From contig NC_084793.1 in NCBI RefSeq assembly GCF_963169125.1, positions 41,535,578-41,599,577 on the forward strand: 64,000 bases of DNA, in the 5' to 3' direction. Of this stretch, positions 1-11,131 are shown one piece after another (the first letter of the stretch is position 1; each line of letters begins with the position of its first letter). This stretch comes from Humulus lupulus. Lineage: Eukaryota; Streptophyta; Magnoliopsida; Rosales; Cannabaceae. A program made the translations under genes and the position numbers. A model generated the notes under the pieces. The model was not told the DNA's origin, searched no databases, and was given only the letters and a program-made list of their open reading frames with translations.

Positions 1-170
1 ATTTTTTAAAAGTGATAAAATGTTGTTTTCAAAATTTTAGAAATTTTAATTAAAATTTTTAAAAAATAAAAGTAAAAATATCTTACCGAACGTGTTTCTT
101 ATTTTTGTTATCATATTTTTAATTATTTAAATATAAAATTGTTTAAAAAATGTTTATCGAACAGGCCCTA
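1..170. mobile_element. hAT-like MITE, right end only
   Basis: AT-rich stretch ending in a sequence whose reverse complement starts TAGGGCCTGTTCGATAA, the usual form of hAT-type MITE terminal repeats in plants. A similar 'ccgaacgtg' motif lies inside at about 87-95. The left end is outside the window. The 8 bases after the end (171-178) would be the target duplication, but this cannot be tested without the left flank. Family assignment rests on the terminal motif only. Confidence 0.4.
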
Positions 171-906
171 TATTGTCTTAAATATTAATTAAACAAATAA
201 ATAAAAAAAATTAAGGATAACCCTAATGGTGTGGTCGACACGCTCACTGTACAGTGAGTGTGGCGCCACACACAGGGGTTTCCTATCCCTGAGATTTGAA
301 TTTTGAATTTCAAATAATTTGTTTATTTAATTATATATATATATTTAATTATTATTTTTTAAATTTGATTTAAATTATTTAATTAAATAGGTTATAATTG
401 ATCAGTTTTATTTTAAATAAAACAAAGATTAATTAAATTAGTTAATTATCTTTATAAACTTGAAAAGAAACGATACTTTTCAAGAAGTGGTTTTCATAGA
501 TTGTTGGACTCTCTCTCTTTCTCTCTCTGAAAAGAAAGCGATAGTTTTTCCTAAACCTTAAAAACTATTCAATACATCTTCTCTCAATCAAACCTTTCTA
601 GATCTCATATGTTGATTACATCTAGAGAGTCCTAGATCAACCTTTTGAATCCTACGTGCCCACATACGTCCTTGTGTGTTTGATGATTGGTCTGGAAGAT
701 CAAGGTGTGAGATTTTAGAATCTGGATTGGAAGATCGTTGATATATACAAAAATATTCGTGGATACTTGATAGGCTTCATGAGGTAATCTCTAATCTATT
801 TGTGTGTGATTTAGTATATCTATATATGTATGATCCTTGCAGATATTAATAAATTTTTAAAAACCAACTTCCGCAGCGTAACTCTGATTTACACTTTTAA
901 TACCAA
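171..906 (+). repeat. copia-type LTR, 3' part (solo or 3' LTR)
   Basis: This stretch has the layout of a Ty1/copia LTR end: a CT-rich leader (510-530), phrases such as 'gagagtcctagatcaacc' and 'tcctacgtgcccacat', a 'ccgcagcgtaac' motif near 872-883, and a terminal ACCAACA at 900-906. What follows (907 on) is not a tRNA primer site but the inside of a gypsy RNase H region, so 906 is the 3' edge of an insertion into that older element. A 20-bp palindrome (243-262) lies in a GC-richer block. The 5' edge is not clear. No coding region. Confidence 0.45.
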
Positions 907-1178
907 CACGAAGCACTGAAACCAAACCTTAGAGCTTAGTGGAACCGATGCCCTTCAGGGGTGATTAGTATGATTCCAGCTCCGGACTCATGCTCTTAGA
1001 AGATCCATCAATGAACAGCTTCCATAATTCTCACCTTGGTTATATCAATGGCTCTTCTTGAAAACCTATGCATTCAACCACAAAATTTGGCAAGGCTTTC
1101 TCTTTGAAAGAAGATAGTGGTTTATTGATTATCTCAAACTGGCTAAGTTGTATGATCCACCTTAAAAGTCGCCCTAAC
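907..1178 (-). pseudogene. Tat/Retand-like gypsy RNase H, distal part
   Basis: On the minus strand this encodes, with stops and frameshifts, the end of a gypsy RNase H region: a piece beginning GRLLRWIIQLSQFEI, then WKLFIDGSS and GAGIILITPEGH, all typical of Tat/Retand polyproteins. It is the direct continuation of the pol fragment at 5456-7405. The two halves were separated by the Athila element 1179-5455, and the reading frame resumes across the gap once one copy of the target duplication is discounted. The lower-coordinate side is cut by the copia LTR ending at 906, within the same RNase H domain. Not functional. Confidence 0.75.
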
Positions 1179-4100
1179 TGATGAGTGCATATTTTATGCA
1201 CTCATTTACAGTCTTTTATTCTTGTATTAGCTTGTTTTCCTTAAGTTTTTTATTGGATTTGATGTTTTTTATGCACTCATTTTTTATGTTGAATACAATG
1301 AAGAAGGCATTTCATCGCTTACCGAGGAGCGACAAATCGCCAAAAGATGAGAAAAAAAAGTTGGGAAAAGTCTCAGGCAAAGTGTCGCTTGGTATATGGC
1401 GATACTGTTGGGAAAACTTATACAGGGTCTTTATTTATTTTCATGTAGATCTAATATTAAACAAGTTAATATGAGACAAATAAAATTGAATTCAAAGAGA
1501 AATAATGATAAGGACACTTACATTATACGCAGCGGAATGAATGAGTCATTCCTTCAGTTTCTCTAACCCGTGTATCCTTTCTGTCGCAGAGTATTACCAA
1601 GAAACTGAACCGATCTTCAATTTTCTTCACAACCTTCCAAAGTATCCTTAGAATCATCTAGACTAGAGTGGCCAATTCTCAACACATGAGATAGATACAA
1701 AGAGAAGAAGAGAAAAGAAAATAAGGCTTAGAAAAGGACTTATGTTTAGAGAGAATCTAAAACCTATCAGAAACATGTGTTTCAACTTATGTTTTGACTT
1801 CTATTTTCAACTCTCTCTTAAAATTCCTTTTATAGACTCAATTAGGTTATCTTACAGCCCTAGGTCGAAATTATCATGGGCTTTAGGCCTATGAAATTTC
1901 CCATTTAATTATAAGCCCATTGGACTTGAAATCAATGTCTGTATTATTTTTTATTGATTTAATTAATTAAATAATTATTCAAATCCTTTATCAAATTAAT
2001 TGTCTATAATTTGAACCTTGATTTAAACTTATTTATTAATTTAGATACAATTTTATCTTAATTAATAAATCTGCCCTAGTTTCTCTTTTCTTCTCTAAAT
2101 TACATAACTCTGTGAAACTATCCAAAATTGACCTGGTCAACTTTGATAATTCTAATTGATAATTAAATCAATTAATTAAGACTATCTAGATGATTTTATC
2201 CAAGGTACAGTGGGGACCATGGGCCTATGAAATCAAGCTCCAATGAGTTATCGTAAATCTAACAAATAAATATACTAACTTATTAATTCCTCGTGGCTCC
2301 ACTAAACACTAGGAATTGCACTCTTGAATTCATAGAACGCTCTATAAGAAATATAGATACGTTATTAATTATCCATTGTTACAGCCATGATTGTCACTCA
2401 ATCCTCTATAGACAGTCTACAATGAGATGGGACTAAAATACTGTTTTACCCATCATTGTATTTTATTCTTAAAACACTTAGTTCCTTGTAAATAATATTT
2501 CAGTAAACTAATATTAATTACTGAAATGAGATCTCTATCATTTAGCACCTTGAACCAAACTAAAAGGAAACTATCGTTTCACTTCTTCATCATAAGCTAT
2601 AGATGCTCATATCTATGATTAACACTCCCACTCAATTGTACTACCGAGTTCCCAAGATGTAAGTATGGGCTAGTCCGTAGGGTAAAATGGTAATGAACAA
2701 GTCAAAGAACTCAAATAATACAATCAATTAGAATATTAACCTCTCAGAATTGAGATTGAATTGACCTATGGTCAACTTATGATATGACTAGAATAGATAA
2801 CAATGGTATGTTTACTTATCCTATCTACTGTCAATATCGGTCATGTCCGATGTAACAAATACATCTGATCTTATCTACTTTGCTAATGCTCTAGAAAGAA
2901 CATAACAGTACAATGTGAACGTAGATCATATCGTAGATTGGCAAGTCAGTGTAAATCATGTGCAATGACTAATCTTAGGACTAACTTATATTTGAACATA
3001 TAATCATATTTATATTCCAGTGTGATTACATCACTATAAATACGATTAGCTATATGCTCGAGATTTAATAGAAGTTTATATTAAACAAATAATCATGAAA
3101 ATAAAACATGTGAGCAAAGTGATTGACCAAGTCAAAAAATAATTTATATTATTTTATTTATAATAAATGAGATTACAAAGAAATTGGGTTTTAATTAGGG
3201 CATAAAACCCCAACAGATACATCACCAGGAAGTGGCGATTTTTCGCTTGATGACCCATGATGCATCGTCTGTTGCACCACAAAAAATAGGAAAAATCGTG
3301 TTTTCACACTTTTTTTTTACCCGAATTCAAGATAAATATGGCCAACGATGTTTCTAGAGGCTAGAGCATGACCAAGACACATATAAAAAAGAAAGAGAAA
3401 CACATTTGGAAAAGGAGAGAGTGCATGTGGAAGATCTAAGAAGTGAATCAACATCGTTTCAAAGGAGTTCTTTAGTTTTTCATATTTCTTTTTTATTTCT
3501 TTTATTTTTCCATATATTCAACAATATGTTCGAGATTATGAAACACATCTTGTTCGTTAGGGTGTAAATGGATCTCTTGTGTGATTCTAGTTTTATATTT
3601 AATGCAAAGTTTATCTTAATCCAATATTTCTCTTGTGTTCTACTTTGATTTATTGATGCTATAATTTTTATTTATATATTGTGTTGCATTATATTATTGT
3701 AATTAAGGCTTTATTTAGAGTGTGAGAATTATTACTCAAGAAGAGAACATTTCAGCAATCTGACAATGGGTAGAGCAACTTAGATTGTGTGAGATCGAGA
3801 GATAAACGTGGATCTAGGTAGCCGAAATAGTTCTAGATTGTGAAATCGAGCGATGGAAAATTTAGAATTGTTTCTAGAGATGAACTTAATGAAGGTAGGG
3901 ATAAACAGTCGTATAGAGATATAAGCTAGTTATCACTTACACATTCTTTATGCAGCAATCGAGAGAGGGTACATAGATAAAACAATGCTCTAGGTTATTG
4001 AGAATATTGGATTGAGTTAGGCACATTGATGATTATGATTAGAATTATTTGAGTGAAGTTGAAACCTTAACAATTGTTTTTTCTTGAGCTTTTCCATTTA

Positions 4101-4307
4101 ATTACTTGTTTCCTGAAATTCATATATTATTCTAAGTTTTTCATTATCTTTCAAAATTGAGTGCTTAGATAAAATTAGAGTTTAGTAATCGTTGTACTTA
4201 ATTTGTTTAAATTGAATTTAATCCTTGTAGAACGATATCGGTCTTTTGACCACTTTATTACTTATTTGCTTGTGCACTTGGAAACATATCTATTATTCTT
4301 CGCAACA
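1179..4307 (+). repeat. Athila 5' LTR, interrupted
   Basis: LTR of about 1.3 kb once the 1.8-kb insertion at 1406-3215 and its target duplication are removed. It starts with a short hairpin (GAGTGCAT/ATGCACTC, 1183-1203), carries a GC-richer block of inverted 'cgctt...agcg' words around 1316-1405 and 3221-3280, and ends TTCGCAACA at 4307, just before the primer site. Its last 335 bases match 5116-5455 closely, which identifies that segment as the 3' LTR remnant. Confidence 0.75.
1406..3215 (-). mobile_element. copia solo LTR, 1.81 kb
   Basis: Starts TGTTGGGAAAAC and ends AAACCCCAACA, flanked by a perfect 5-bp duplication GATAC (1401-1405, 3216-3220). No coding capacity, primer site or second LTR is visible, so it is best read as a solo LTR left by LTR-LTR recombination. 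Sense direction is probably minus: on that strand it opens TGTTGGGGTTTTATGCCC, and the 'ccgctgcgtata' motif comes near the 3' end as in other copia LTRs. A second copy lies at 46978-49839 in the same orientation. Confidence 0.75.
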
Positions 4308-4310
4308 AGT

Positions 4311-4330
4311 TTTTGCCATCGTTGCCAGGG
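4311..4330 (+). other. Athila primer binding site
   Basis: TTTTGCCATCGTTGCCAGGG lies 3 bases after the 5' LTR end. It is a decayed form of the TTTGGCGCCGTTGCCGGGG site used by Athila/Tat elements. The intact-looking relative at 15995-16008 in the same window supports this reading. Confidence 0.7.
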
Positions 4331-4548
4331 ATAACAAAAAGTTTTTAAATTGAATTAATATAGCGAAGAAAATATCAAATTTTAATCTAAGTTCTTATTT
4401 TTATTTGTTTACTAATTTTGGTTTTTAATTTTGTTTTGATTGAAGGTGTAAGCGCAAAGCTCGTAATTCTAATCTCCTGCATTTTGATCCTGAAATCGAA
4501 AGAACTTTATCATCTATTATGAGAGGGTGACGAGCTAGATCACAAAAA

Positions 4549-5113
4549 ATGGGGGATCAAGAGAACAATAATAATGTTCCTGCCAATGCACTAGGAAAAT
4601 GGACCTTGAGGGACTATTGCAGGCGGGTAGTGATAATTATTCAGGCATCCAAAGGCAACAAGTGAATGTCAACAATTTTGAGCTTAAGATGACATTGGCC
4701 AACATGGTGCAACAAAATCAATATTCTGGTTTAGCTCATGAAGACCCCAATATTCACTTAGCTACTTTCTTGGAGATTTGTGACACGATCAAGATTAATG
4801 GGGTCATGACATACACTATTCATTTGAAGCTCTTTTCATATATTTTTTTGAAGGATCAAGCTCGAGCTTGGTTTCAATCTATACCTCTAGGGAATGTGAC
4901 TACTTGGGAGGAGATGGCGCAGAAATCCTTCACCAAATTTTTCCCCTCATCAAAGACTTCACAATTTGGGGCTGAGATCACTCAATTTAGGCAGTTGGAG
5001 TCTGAGCAATTATATGAGGCATGGGATAGATTTAAGGAGATTCTCTAAAAGAGTCCTAAACACGGCATACAGGATTGGTTTCAAGTGCAACTATTCTATA
5101 ATTGGCTCAATGG
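4549..5113 (+). pseudogene. Athila gag fragment (capsid region)
   Basis: Begins at an ATG in Athila-gag context (MGDQENNNN). A frameshift near 4600 follows, then an open stretch with the retrotransposon gag core: VNNFELK, MVQQNQYSGL, EDPN.HLATFLEICDTIK, and LFSYIFLKDQARAWFQS. A TAA stop at 5046-5048 interrupts the FKEIL.KSPKHGI..W motif; one C-to-T change would explain it. At about 5114 the gag sequence ends abruptly and LTR sequence begins. The C-terminal zinc knuckle is missing. In an intact element this would be the capsid precursor. Confidence 0.75.
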
Positions 5114-5115
5114 AA

Positions 5116-5455
5116 TAGAGATAAAACAACGCTCTAGGTTCTTGGGAATATTATATTGATTTAGGCACATTAATTATTAGGATTAGAATTATTAGAGAGT
5201 GAAGTTGAAACCTTAACAATTATTCTTATCTTGAGTTTTTCCAGTTAATTACTTGTTTTTTGAAAGTCATATTTTATTTCAAGTTTTTCGCTCTCTTTCA
5301 AAATTGACTGCTTAGATAAAATTAGAGTTTAGTAATTACTGTACTTAATTTGTTTAATTTAAATTTAATCATTGTGGGATGATATTGATCTTTTGACCAC
5401 TTTATTACTTGTTTGACATGTGCCCTTTCAAGCATATTATTTATTTTTTGCGACA
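5116..5455 (+). repeat. Athila 3' LTR, last 340 bases
   Basis: Matches 3974-4307 over its whole length, including 'gataaaacaaNgctctagg' at the start and 'ttttgaccactttattactt' near the end, and ends GCGACA at 5455. The first ~0.97 kb of the LTR is missing because an internal deletion fused gag to this point. Confidence 0.75.
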
Positions 5456-6860
5456 CTGACGTTTCATGTTTTTGCAACACCTGCCTTAAAGGCTAATCAG
5501 TTAAGATGTGTATGATGTGAGATTGAAAATAAGGTCGTAACTTTCTCAAGGCTAGGACTATTCAAAACACAAGCTTTTCCATTAGGGGATATCGATCTTT
5601 TGCTCCTAAGAGTTGTTTGCTAGTGTAATAGATCGATTTCTAAGATCGGTCCACTTCTCAAACTAGTGCTGCACTGACCATGTTTTCTTTAACAGCCAAA
5701 CAGAGATATAAAATCTCTCCATATACAGACTTAGAAAATACGAGCGGTTCAACTAGGTCTTTTTTCAAACCTTGGAAAGCCTGCTCACATTCCTCATACC
5801 ATTTAAACTTCTTCTTTCCCCTCAGTAAAAAGTAAAATGGGAGACATTTGTCAGTTGACTTTGAAACAAAGTGGTTTAAATTGGTTATTCTCGCAGTTAA
5901 ACTTTGGACATCCTTACGTGACCTGGGAGAAGGCATATCGAGCAGGGACTTGATCTTGTCCGGATTAGCTTCAATCCCCCTTGAATTTACAATAAAGCCT
6001 AAGAACTTTCCCGATGAGACCCCAAAGGTGAAATTATGGGGATTCAACTTCATGTCGTATGTCCTTAGCACGGTGAAACATTCTTCTAGATCAGTCACGT
6101 GGTTATTGGCTGTCTTAAACTTAACGAGCATGTCATCAGCATACATCTCCATGTTATGGTCGATCTGGTTAACGGATATTTTGTTCACTAGTCTCTAATA
6201 TGTAGCTTTCATATTTTTTAGTCTGGATGACATCACATTGTAGTATTCTACATTATGTTCAGCCATGAAGCTTGTGTGTTCTTGGTCGGTCGGGTTCACA
6301 GTGATCTGGTTATATCTAGAATACACATCCATGAATGACATGAACTCGTGTCCAGCTGTGGCTTCTACTAGCTGATCAATTATAGGCAAAGGAAAACAAT
6401 CATTTAGGCATGCTTTATTCATATCAAAGAAGTCGATGCAGGTCCTCCACTTTCCATTTAGCTATCCAAGTTGGGTGCTTATCTTCCTTAATGAATCCAC
6501 ATTTTAGGAGGTGAGCTACTTCTTCCTCTAGAGCTTCTACCCTATCTTTCCCGAAGAATCTCTGTTTCTATTGTTTGGCTGGTATATTCTTATCTAGGTT
6601 CGGAGTAAGCATGATAACCTTAGGACTAATGCCCACCATATTAGAGTGTGACCACACAAATACATCCAAGTTCTTCTTCAAAAACTCAACCAAATTTTGT
6701 TTATGTTCCTTGATGAGACTTTTATTGATCTTCACGACAATGGTTGTAATTTCTTCATTGAAGATTAACTCTTCTAATTCCTCTAAGGATTGAAGCTTCG
6801 ATTTATCCTTGCCTATTCATAGGTCTATCTCCTCGTGTTCGACAACCTCAACCTCCATCA
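5456..6860 (-). pseudogene. Tat/Retand-like gypsy RT and RNase H (5' part)
   Basis: Minus-strand pol. From high to low coordinates: the linker after protease (ending ...KNLDVFVWSHSNM), then RT with GFIKE, LPIIDQLVEATAGHE.MSFMDVYSRYNQI (6195-6422), the catalytic YADDMLVKF (near 6150), LNPHNFTFGV, FLGFIVN.RGIEANPDKI, then RNase H start (YYTSKQLLGAKDRYP, LRPYFQ). Breaks include a short loss with a frameshift at the LVKKxNGKWRMCVD site (about 6423-6470), a stop near 6195, and stops in 5456-5657. The domain continues at 907-1178. The YADD box is intact but the gene is not. Confidence 0.8.
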
Positions 6861-6918
6861 GTTGGGGTTCTTCTGCCTCTTTGATGATTACCATGGCCTG
6901 CTGCCCGGGTTATGTCTT

Positions 6919-7405
6919 TCATTTCATTGCTATACTATAGCATTCTTGAGCTGCCAACTGCTCTCCTTTGACCGTGCAAATTCTTTTTGGTGTGGGAAGC
7001 TTCATTGCTAGATGGTGGACATAAGCGATTGCTTCAAGACCGGTCATGGCGGGTTGGCCTAAAATGGTGTTATACGTAGTAGGGCAGTTTATTATTGTAA
7101 AGTCAAGCATCTTAGTTGTTGTCCAAGTTTCATCCCCAACTGTTACTGCGAGCTCGATTACTCCAATCGACATATAGGGTTGTCAAGCAAGCCTTCAATT
7201 CCCTAATTGAGAGTCTCATCTTTTCCAAAGTTGATTTGAACAACACATTAAGTGAGCTTCCATTGTCGATCAGTATTCTATGAACTCTTCTGTTGGTGAG
7301 CTTGACACTTGTAACAAGATGATCATTACATGGAAACTGGATGTGACTGGCGTCCTCTTCTATAAATATGATTGATTGTTTATTCGTCCTTTGGTGCTTG
7401 GTCAT
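6919..7405 (-). pseudogene. Tat/Retand-like gypsy protease region
   Basis: Two overlapping minus-strand frames (7130-7405, 6919-7173) together give a retroviral-type aspartic protease: HIQFPCNDHLV, VHRILIDNGSSLNVLF with an Asp-Asn-Gly active-site box, a form also seen in Tat/Retand relatives, then ELAVTVGDE..T, FTIINCPTTYNTILGQPAM and AIAYVHHLAMKLPT. A frameshift lies near 7150. Protease stands upstream of RT in the same strand order as the rest of this element. The gag side is cut at 7496 by a minus-strand Athila LTR. Confidence 0.8.
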
Positions 7406-7495
7406 TCACTGCTTGGGAACATACAAAAAACCATCACATGTCTTTAGCTCCTGGACATATTTTTTGAGCCCCGCTGCTTGTTCCCACTAGGTGAG

Positions 7496-8672
7496 TGTCG
7501 CGAAATTTCAATGTGCAAGTATACACAATCGTAAACAAGTAACAATAGAGCTAAGTAGAGTATCATCCCACAAAGATTGTTTATTAACTACCAATAATTA
7601 ACTCCCTAACTCTATTTGGCTAATAAAACTTAGATTCAATAATATCAAGAACAAAAGCAAGAATTGACAAAACTAACAATTAACAATTAATAGAAACAAA
7701 TAAAAGTGAATTAATTCAATGGATTTAAAGCTAGGGTATTTAATTTCGTCATATATCCACTTTATTACTTCATCAATACAATTTCCATTATTCTTTCTCT
7801 TATTGCGATAGCGTATTTACTAAAATAATCTATATTCTTGCTAGGATATATAAATCTCTCAATTTATATGCGAATTTTCTACATTTCTGTGATAAATTCC
7901 AAATATAAGGAAATCATTAAGAATATAAATCCTAAAAGCTACACAAACCATAAAGGTACTCTCATCCTATATCGAAATCTATGTCTATTCAACTATAGTA
8001 TATTTAACTCTCACCTCTCAGATTTTGAATTAAATTCATAAGTAATGCATATAACGACGTCAAATTATTCACATTCATTAAGCACAAATTAAATAGATCA
8101 CAATGAAGAAAAAGAAATCATAGGAATTTCATTAACTAATAATAATGTTTCAAGAGACTACATTAAAACATTAGAAATTAACTTAGTTCATAATCATAGT
8201 GTTAACATCCATTAAACTAAAATAAAACATAATTAAAATGAAAGAAGAAAGAAAAACTCTAAAGTGATCCAATATTTTCCACTAAGCTTCTAGTCGGCCT
8301 CTCGAAGTCTAGGTCTCTGAAAAACTAGGTTATTATGATGAAATGGCATTAAAATACAAAACTCTATGTTTTCCAATGTGAAATGACCAAAATGCCCTTC
8401 ATTTAAAATTCCAGATAATTGATCTTTCCAAACACCCAGCGCGGTCGCGCTGGTTTATAGTGTGATCGCGCTACTCCCTTCAAAATGCCAGTTTCAACAT
8501 ATTTTTGTCCTTTTCTCGATTTTTCACATCTATTCGTTCCAAAGCATCCCTAGTCCTTCAAAACCTAAAAACAAACCAAAACAAGCATAAAATAGAACAA
8601 AATAAACCTAATTGACTAAAACACTACCTAAGAAAACACACTAAAACGAGTCTAAAACTTGTTTATCGAACT
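7496..8672 (-). repeat. Athila 3' LTR (minus strand)
   Basis: On the minus strand it starts just after the polypurine tract and ends in TTTCGCGACA. Near the 3' end it carries the phrase 'gggatgatactc...ttacttgttta...gtacacttg'-like wording also seen at the end of the other Athila LTRs here. A GC-rich palindromic block (AGCGCGGTCGCGCTGG, 8438-8453) lies about 220 bases from the LTR start. The expected TG at the 5' edge is not preserved, so that edge is approximate. No gene inside. Confidence 0.6.
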
Positions 8673-10199
8673 CCCCCAAACTTACCCTTTACTCGCCCTC
8701 AAGTAAAGAACACAAAAGACAAACAAAAACAAAACTAAAAACCTAAAACAACCAACACAAATGAATCAAGTCAACAACAACAATTCAAGCCTCAAAATAT
8801 TATGAATAACATGCTTATATAATCCTCAGAAAAATCAACCAATAATCTAGAATTTCAATCAAAACATGTTTCCAATTCACTTAGGTCCAACAAAAATAAA
8901 AGCTCTCCTAATCACTATTAATAAATAAAATGCATTTGAATCAAATCATGCTCACTAAATTTTTTCTTCATTACAATCAATCATTATCCCATAAGCTTGA
9001 TATACTTACTAATCTCTGCTAATGTAGACAACACATACTCAAGAATCAATAGGACTTTCATGGCTTATAATTGAACGGCTTAGGTACATTTAGATAAAAA
9101 AAAATTATTTAGGATCAAATATACCACAAGCACACAAACCAACTAAACCACTTTTAATATTAACCTTACAAACCCAAAAAAAATCCCAAATTTCCATTTC
9201 TTTCTTGTTTTGAGAGAGAATTCATATACATAATTTTTTTTTCCTCTTACTTTTTCTAATGATACTACATTCCCCTTAACTTATTTCTTTGTTTTTTTCA
9301 ATTGGAGTGTAGTTCATTTTCACTGTTTTTTTCTTTTCTATTTCTCTCAATTTTTCTTCTTCTTTTGACACAAATTACCAAATATAAACTCCATTACAAA
9401 CCATCCCCCAATCACTTTTCATATGCTCATGTTATAAATCAAAGGGAAGGAAAAATAACAAAGTTTCAAATAGGCTCAAAATAAGTGTCAATCAACAAAA
9501 AGATTTATATTTAGCTCAAAATTGGGTAACCAGGGATTTAATAAATCAAGGTTGGCTTGAAAGGCTCAATCGTTCCAAAGAATTGCCTAAATTATCTTCC
9601 TACGCATGCATCATCTAGAATTTCGTCTCAACAAGCAAGCAAACAAGTTCTAGGATAACAATATTTTCATATTTTATGTTCAAATTCAAAATTCAGCAAG
9701 CATAAATATTGTTCATTCACAAAAAAAAATTATTAAAAATCATAATCAAGCTCTCAATTATTTAAGCAGGCCCAAATAAACATGAAAATAAATATTCAAC
9801 CAAGCGCACGGATTTTTATAAGTTTCATTCCATTCAATTTATACAACAAATCATTCAACATATTATCATTGGCTAATCATCATCAACTTGATTCAACAAC
9901 ACTCTAAGCACCCCAAACAAAACATAACAAACACAAAACAACACAAACAACAACCTACTATATACAAAACAATAAATCCCTTAAAAGCTAAGGAAAAGAA
10001 ACTTACCTGAAAAACTCGTACTGCTCATGACGAGGGACCCTCGCCACCATCCCCCTCAGGTGGAGGATAGCCAAAGTGTGGTGGATGTGGAAATTGTGGC
10101 AATTGACTGGTGCCAATACCAAAATGAGAGGAAAACACCTCCTGGTACCCATGTTGATAATGAGCCATATTGACACTCCATAAATGATGCTCCTAGATA
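8673..10199 (-). other. Athila 3' untranslated stretch and polypurine tract
   Basis: No coding region supported. On the minus strand, AAGTTTGGGGGAGT (plus 8675-8688) is a polypurine tract directly before the LTR. The rest is AC/AT-rich sequence of the type Athila elements carry between their last ORF and the 3' LTR. A small plus-strand ORF at 9302-9484 is rich in F/L/S only because of CT-tracts and is not counted. Confidence 0.6.
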
Positions 10200-10215
10200 T
10201 TCAGCTTCAATCTAT

Positions 10216-11131
10216 TCATCCTCTCCTCGAAAGTAGAGGGATGAAGATGTCTAGCCGAGCCTGAGATGAAGTGCCACTTGTAGAAGCAAAACCAGCAGAA
10301 CCAACTGTTTTGGTCTTGTTAATCTGAACAGTATCATAAATCAAATGAGTCAAAAGCTCCCTAGTCTCATCAAAATGGATCCCGGCTTTCAAACAAAGAC
10401 TAGTGATAAAACTAGGAAAATACAACCCCACATTTGGAGTAAAAAATGCATAATGGATTTGCAAGGCCATGATCCTACCAATATCTACAGACTTACCTGA
10501 AAAAACAGCATAAAGTAATACCGCCTTATTAGGATTCACAGTACTCACATGACTACTAGGTGTCAGATTTTCACAGTGGAAATTCAACCAAATTCTTCTC
10601 TCTTGTCAACAAGTTAAAGGGAAAACCTATTTGAATTGTCCCATTGAAAGTCCATTGACTCGCAGTTGGAGTCAAAGCAGTCAAAATTGTATCCCATGTA
10701 CTCTCCTCACACAAATTAATTTTTAGATCCTGATATCATCGTTGTCACATGCGTGCAACCTAAAGAGATCATTAATGGCCTCTCTATCAAAAGAAATAGT
10801 CTTCCCCCTAACTATCATTTGTAAAGAATAGTCATGGTAATAAGCATTGCCATAGAATTTCCTAACAATTGGTATTATAGTTTGGATAGGTGGGGAAGAT
10901 AAATTCTTCCAGTGATGGGTATTAATAACAGATACATACTCCTTAGGGACAATAAACTCTCCCTCATCATTAGTGGCAAATCCCATCTCCAAAATCAAAC
11001 TCCTAGACATTTGTGTTGTATACCTTGATTTATTAGCATCAGTAAATCTAGAAGTATGCTCTATGTCGAGATCTTAAGATTCAGGCAATTGTTCGTGCAC
11101 TTTTTTATTTATCTTCCTACATGGTGCCATC
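10216..11131 (-). pseudogene. Athila extra ORF with putative plant transposon protein domain
   Basis: Minus strand, start probably the ATG at 11131 (MAPCRK). Open pieces 11010-10723 and 10587-10216 are separated by stops and frameshifts. Recognisable blocks are FATNDEGEFIVPKEYVSVI, PPIQTIIPIVRKFYGNAYY, VRGKTISFDREAINDLFRL, NLTPSSHVSTVNPNKAVLLYAV, and GKSVDIGRIMALQI. These match the 'putative plant transposon protein' family (I believe Pfam PF20167), widespread as the ORF between pol and the 3' LTR of Athila-like elements, the position sometimes called env-like. No signal peptide or membrane segment is visible. Its molecular job is unknown. Confidence 0.65.

Larger units (their letters stand above)
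1179..5455 (+). mobile_element. Athila-type gypsy element, internally deleted
   Basis: Bounded by TGATGAGTGC at the left and GCGACA at the right, with a near-matching 5-bp target duplication (CTAAC 1174-1178, CTGAC 5456-5460). Contents in order: 5' LTR (1179-1405 and 3221-4307, interrupted by a copia solo LTR), primer binding site (4311-4330), leader, a broken gag (4549-5113), then directly the last 340 bases of a 3' LTR (5116-5455). Protease, RT, RNase H, integrase and the first part of the 3' LTR are absent, so this is a deletion derivative. It sits inside the RNase H region of a minus-strand Tat/Retand-like element. Confidence 0.8.

Noticed and set aside
1183..1203. Hairpin GAGTGCAT/ATGCACTC as a terminator
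   Set aside because: It is the start of an Athila LTR; bacterial-type terminators do not apply here.
5848..6198. 116-residue plus-strand ORF
   Set aside because: Exact shadow of the minus-strand gypsy RT, which has recognisable motifs.
9302..9484. Small ORF with hydrophobic N-terminus, like a secreted peptide
   Set aside because: CT-rich low-complexity tract in the Athila 3' region; no homology, no conserved cysteines.
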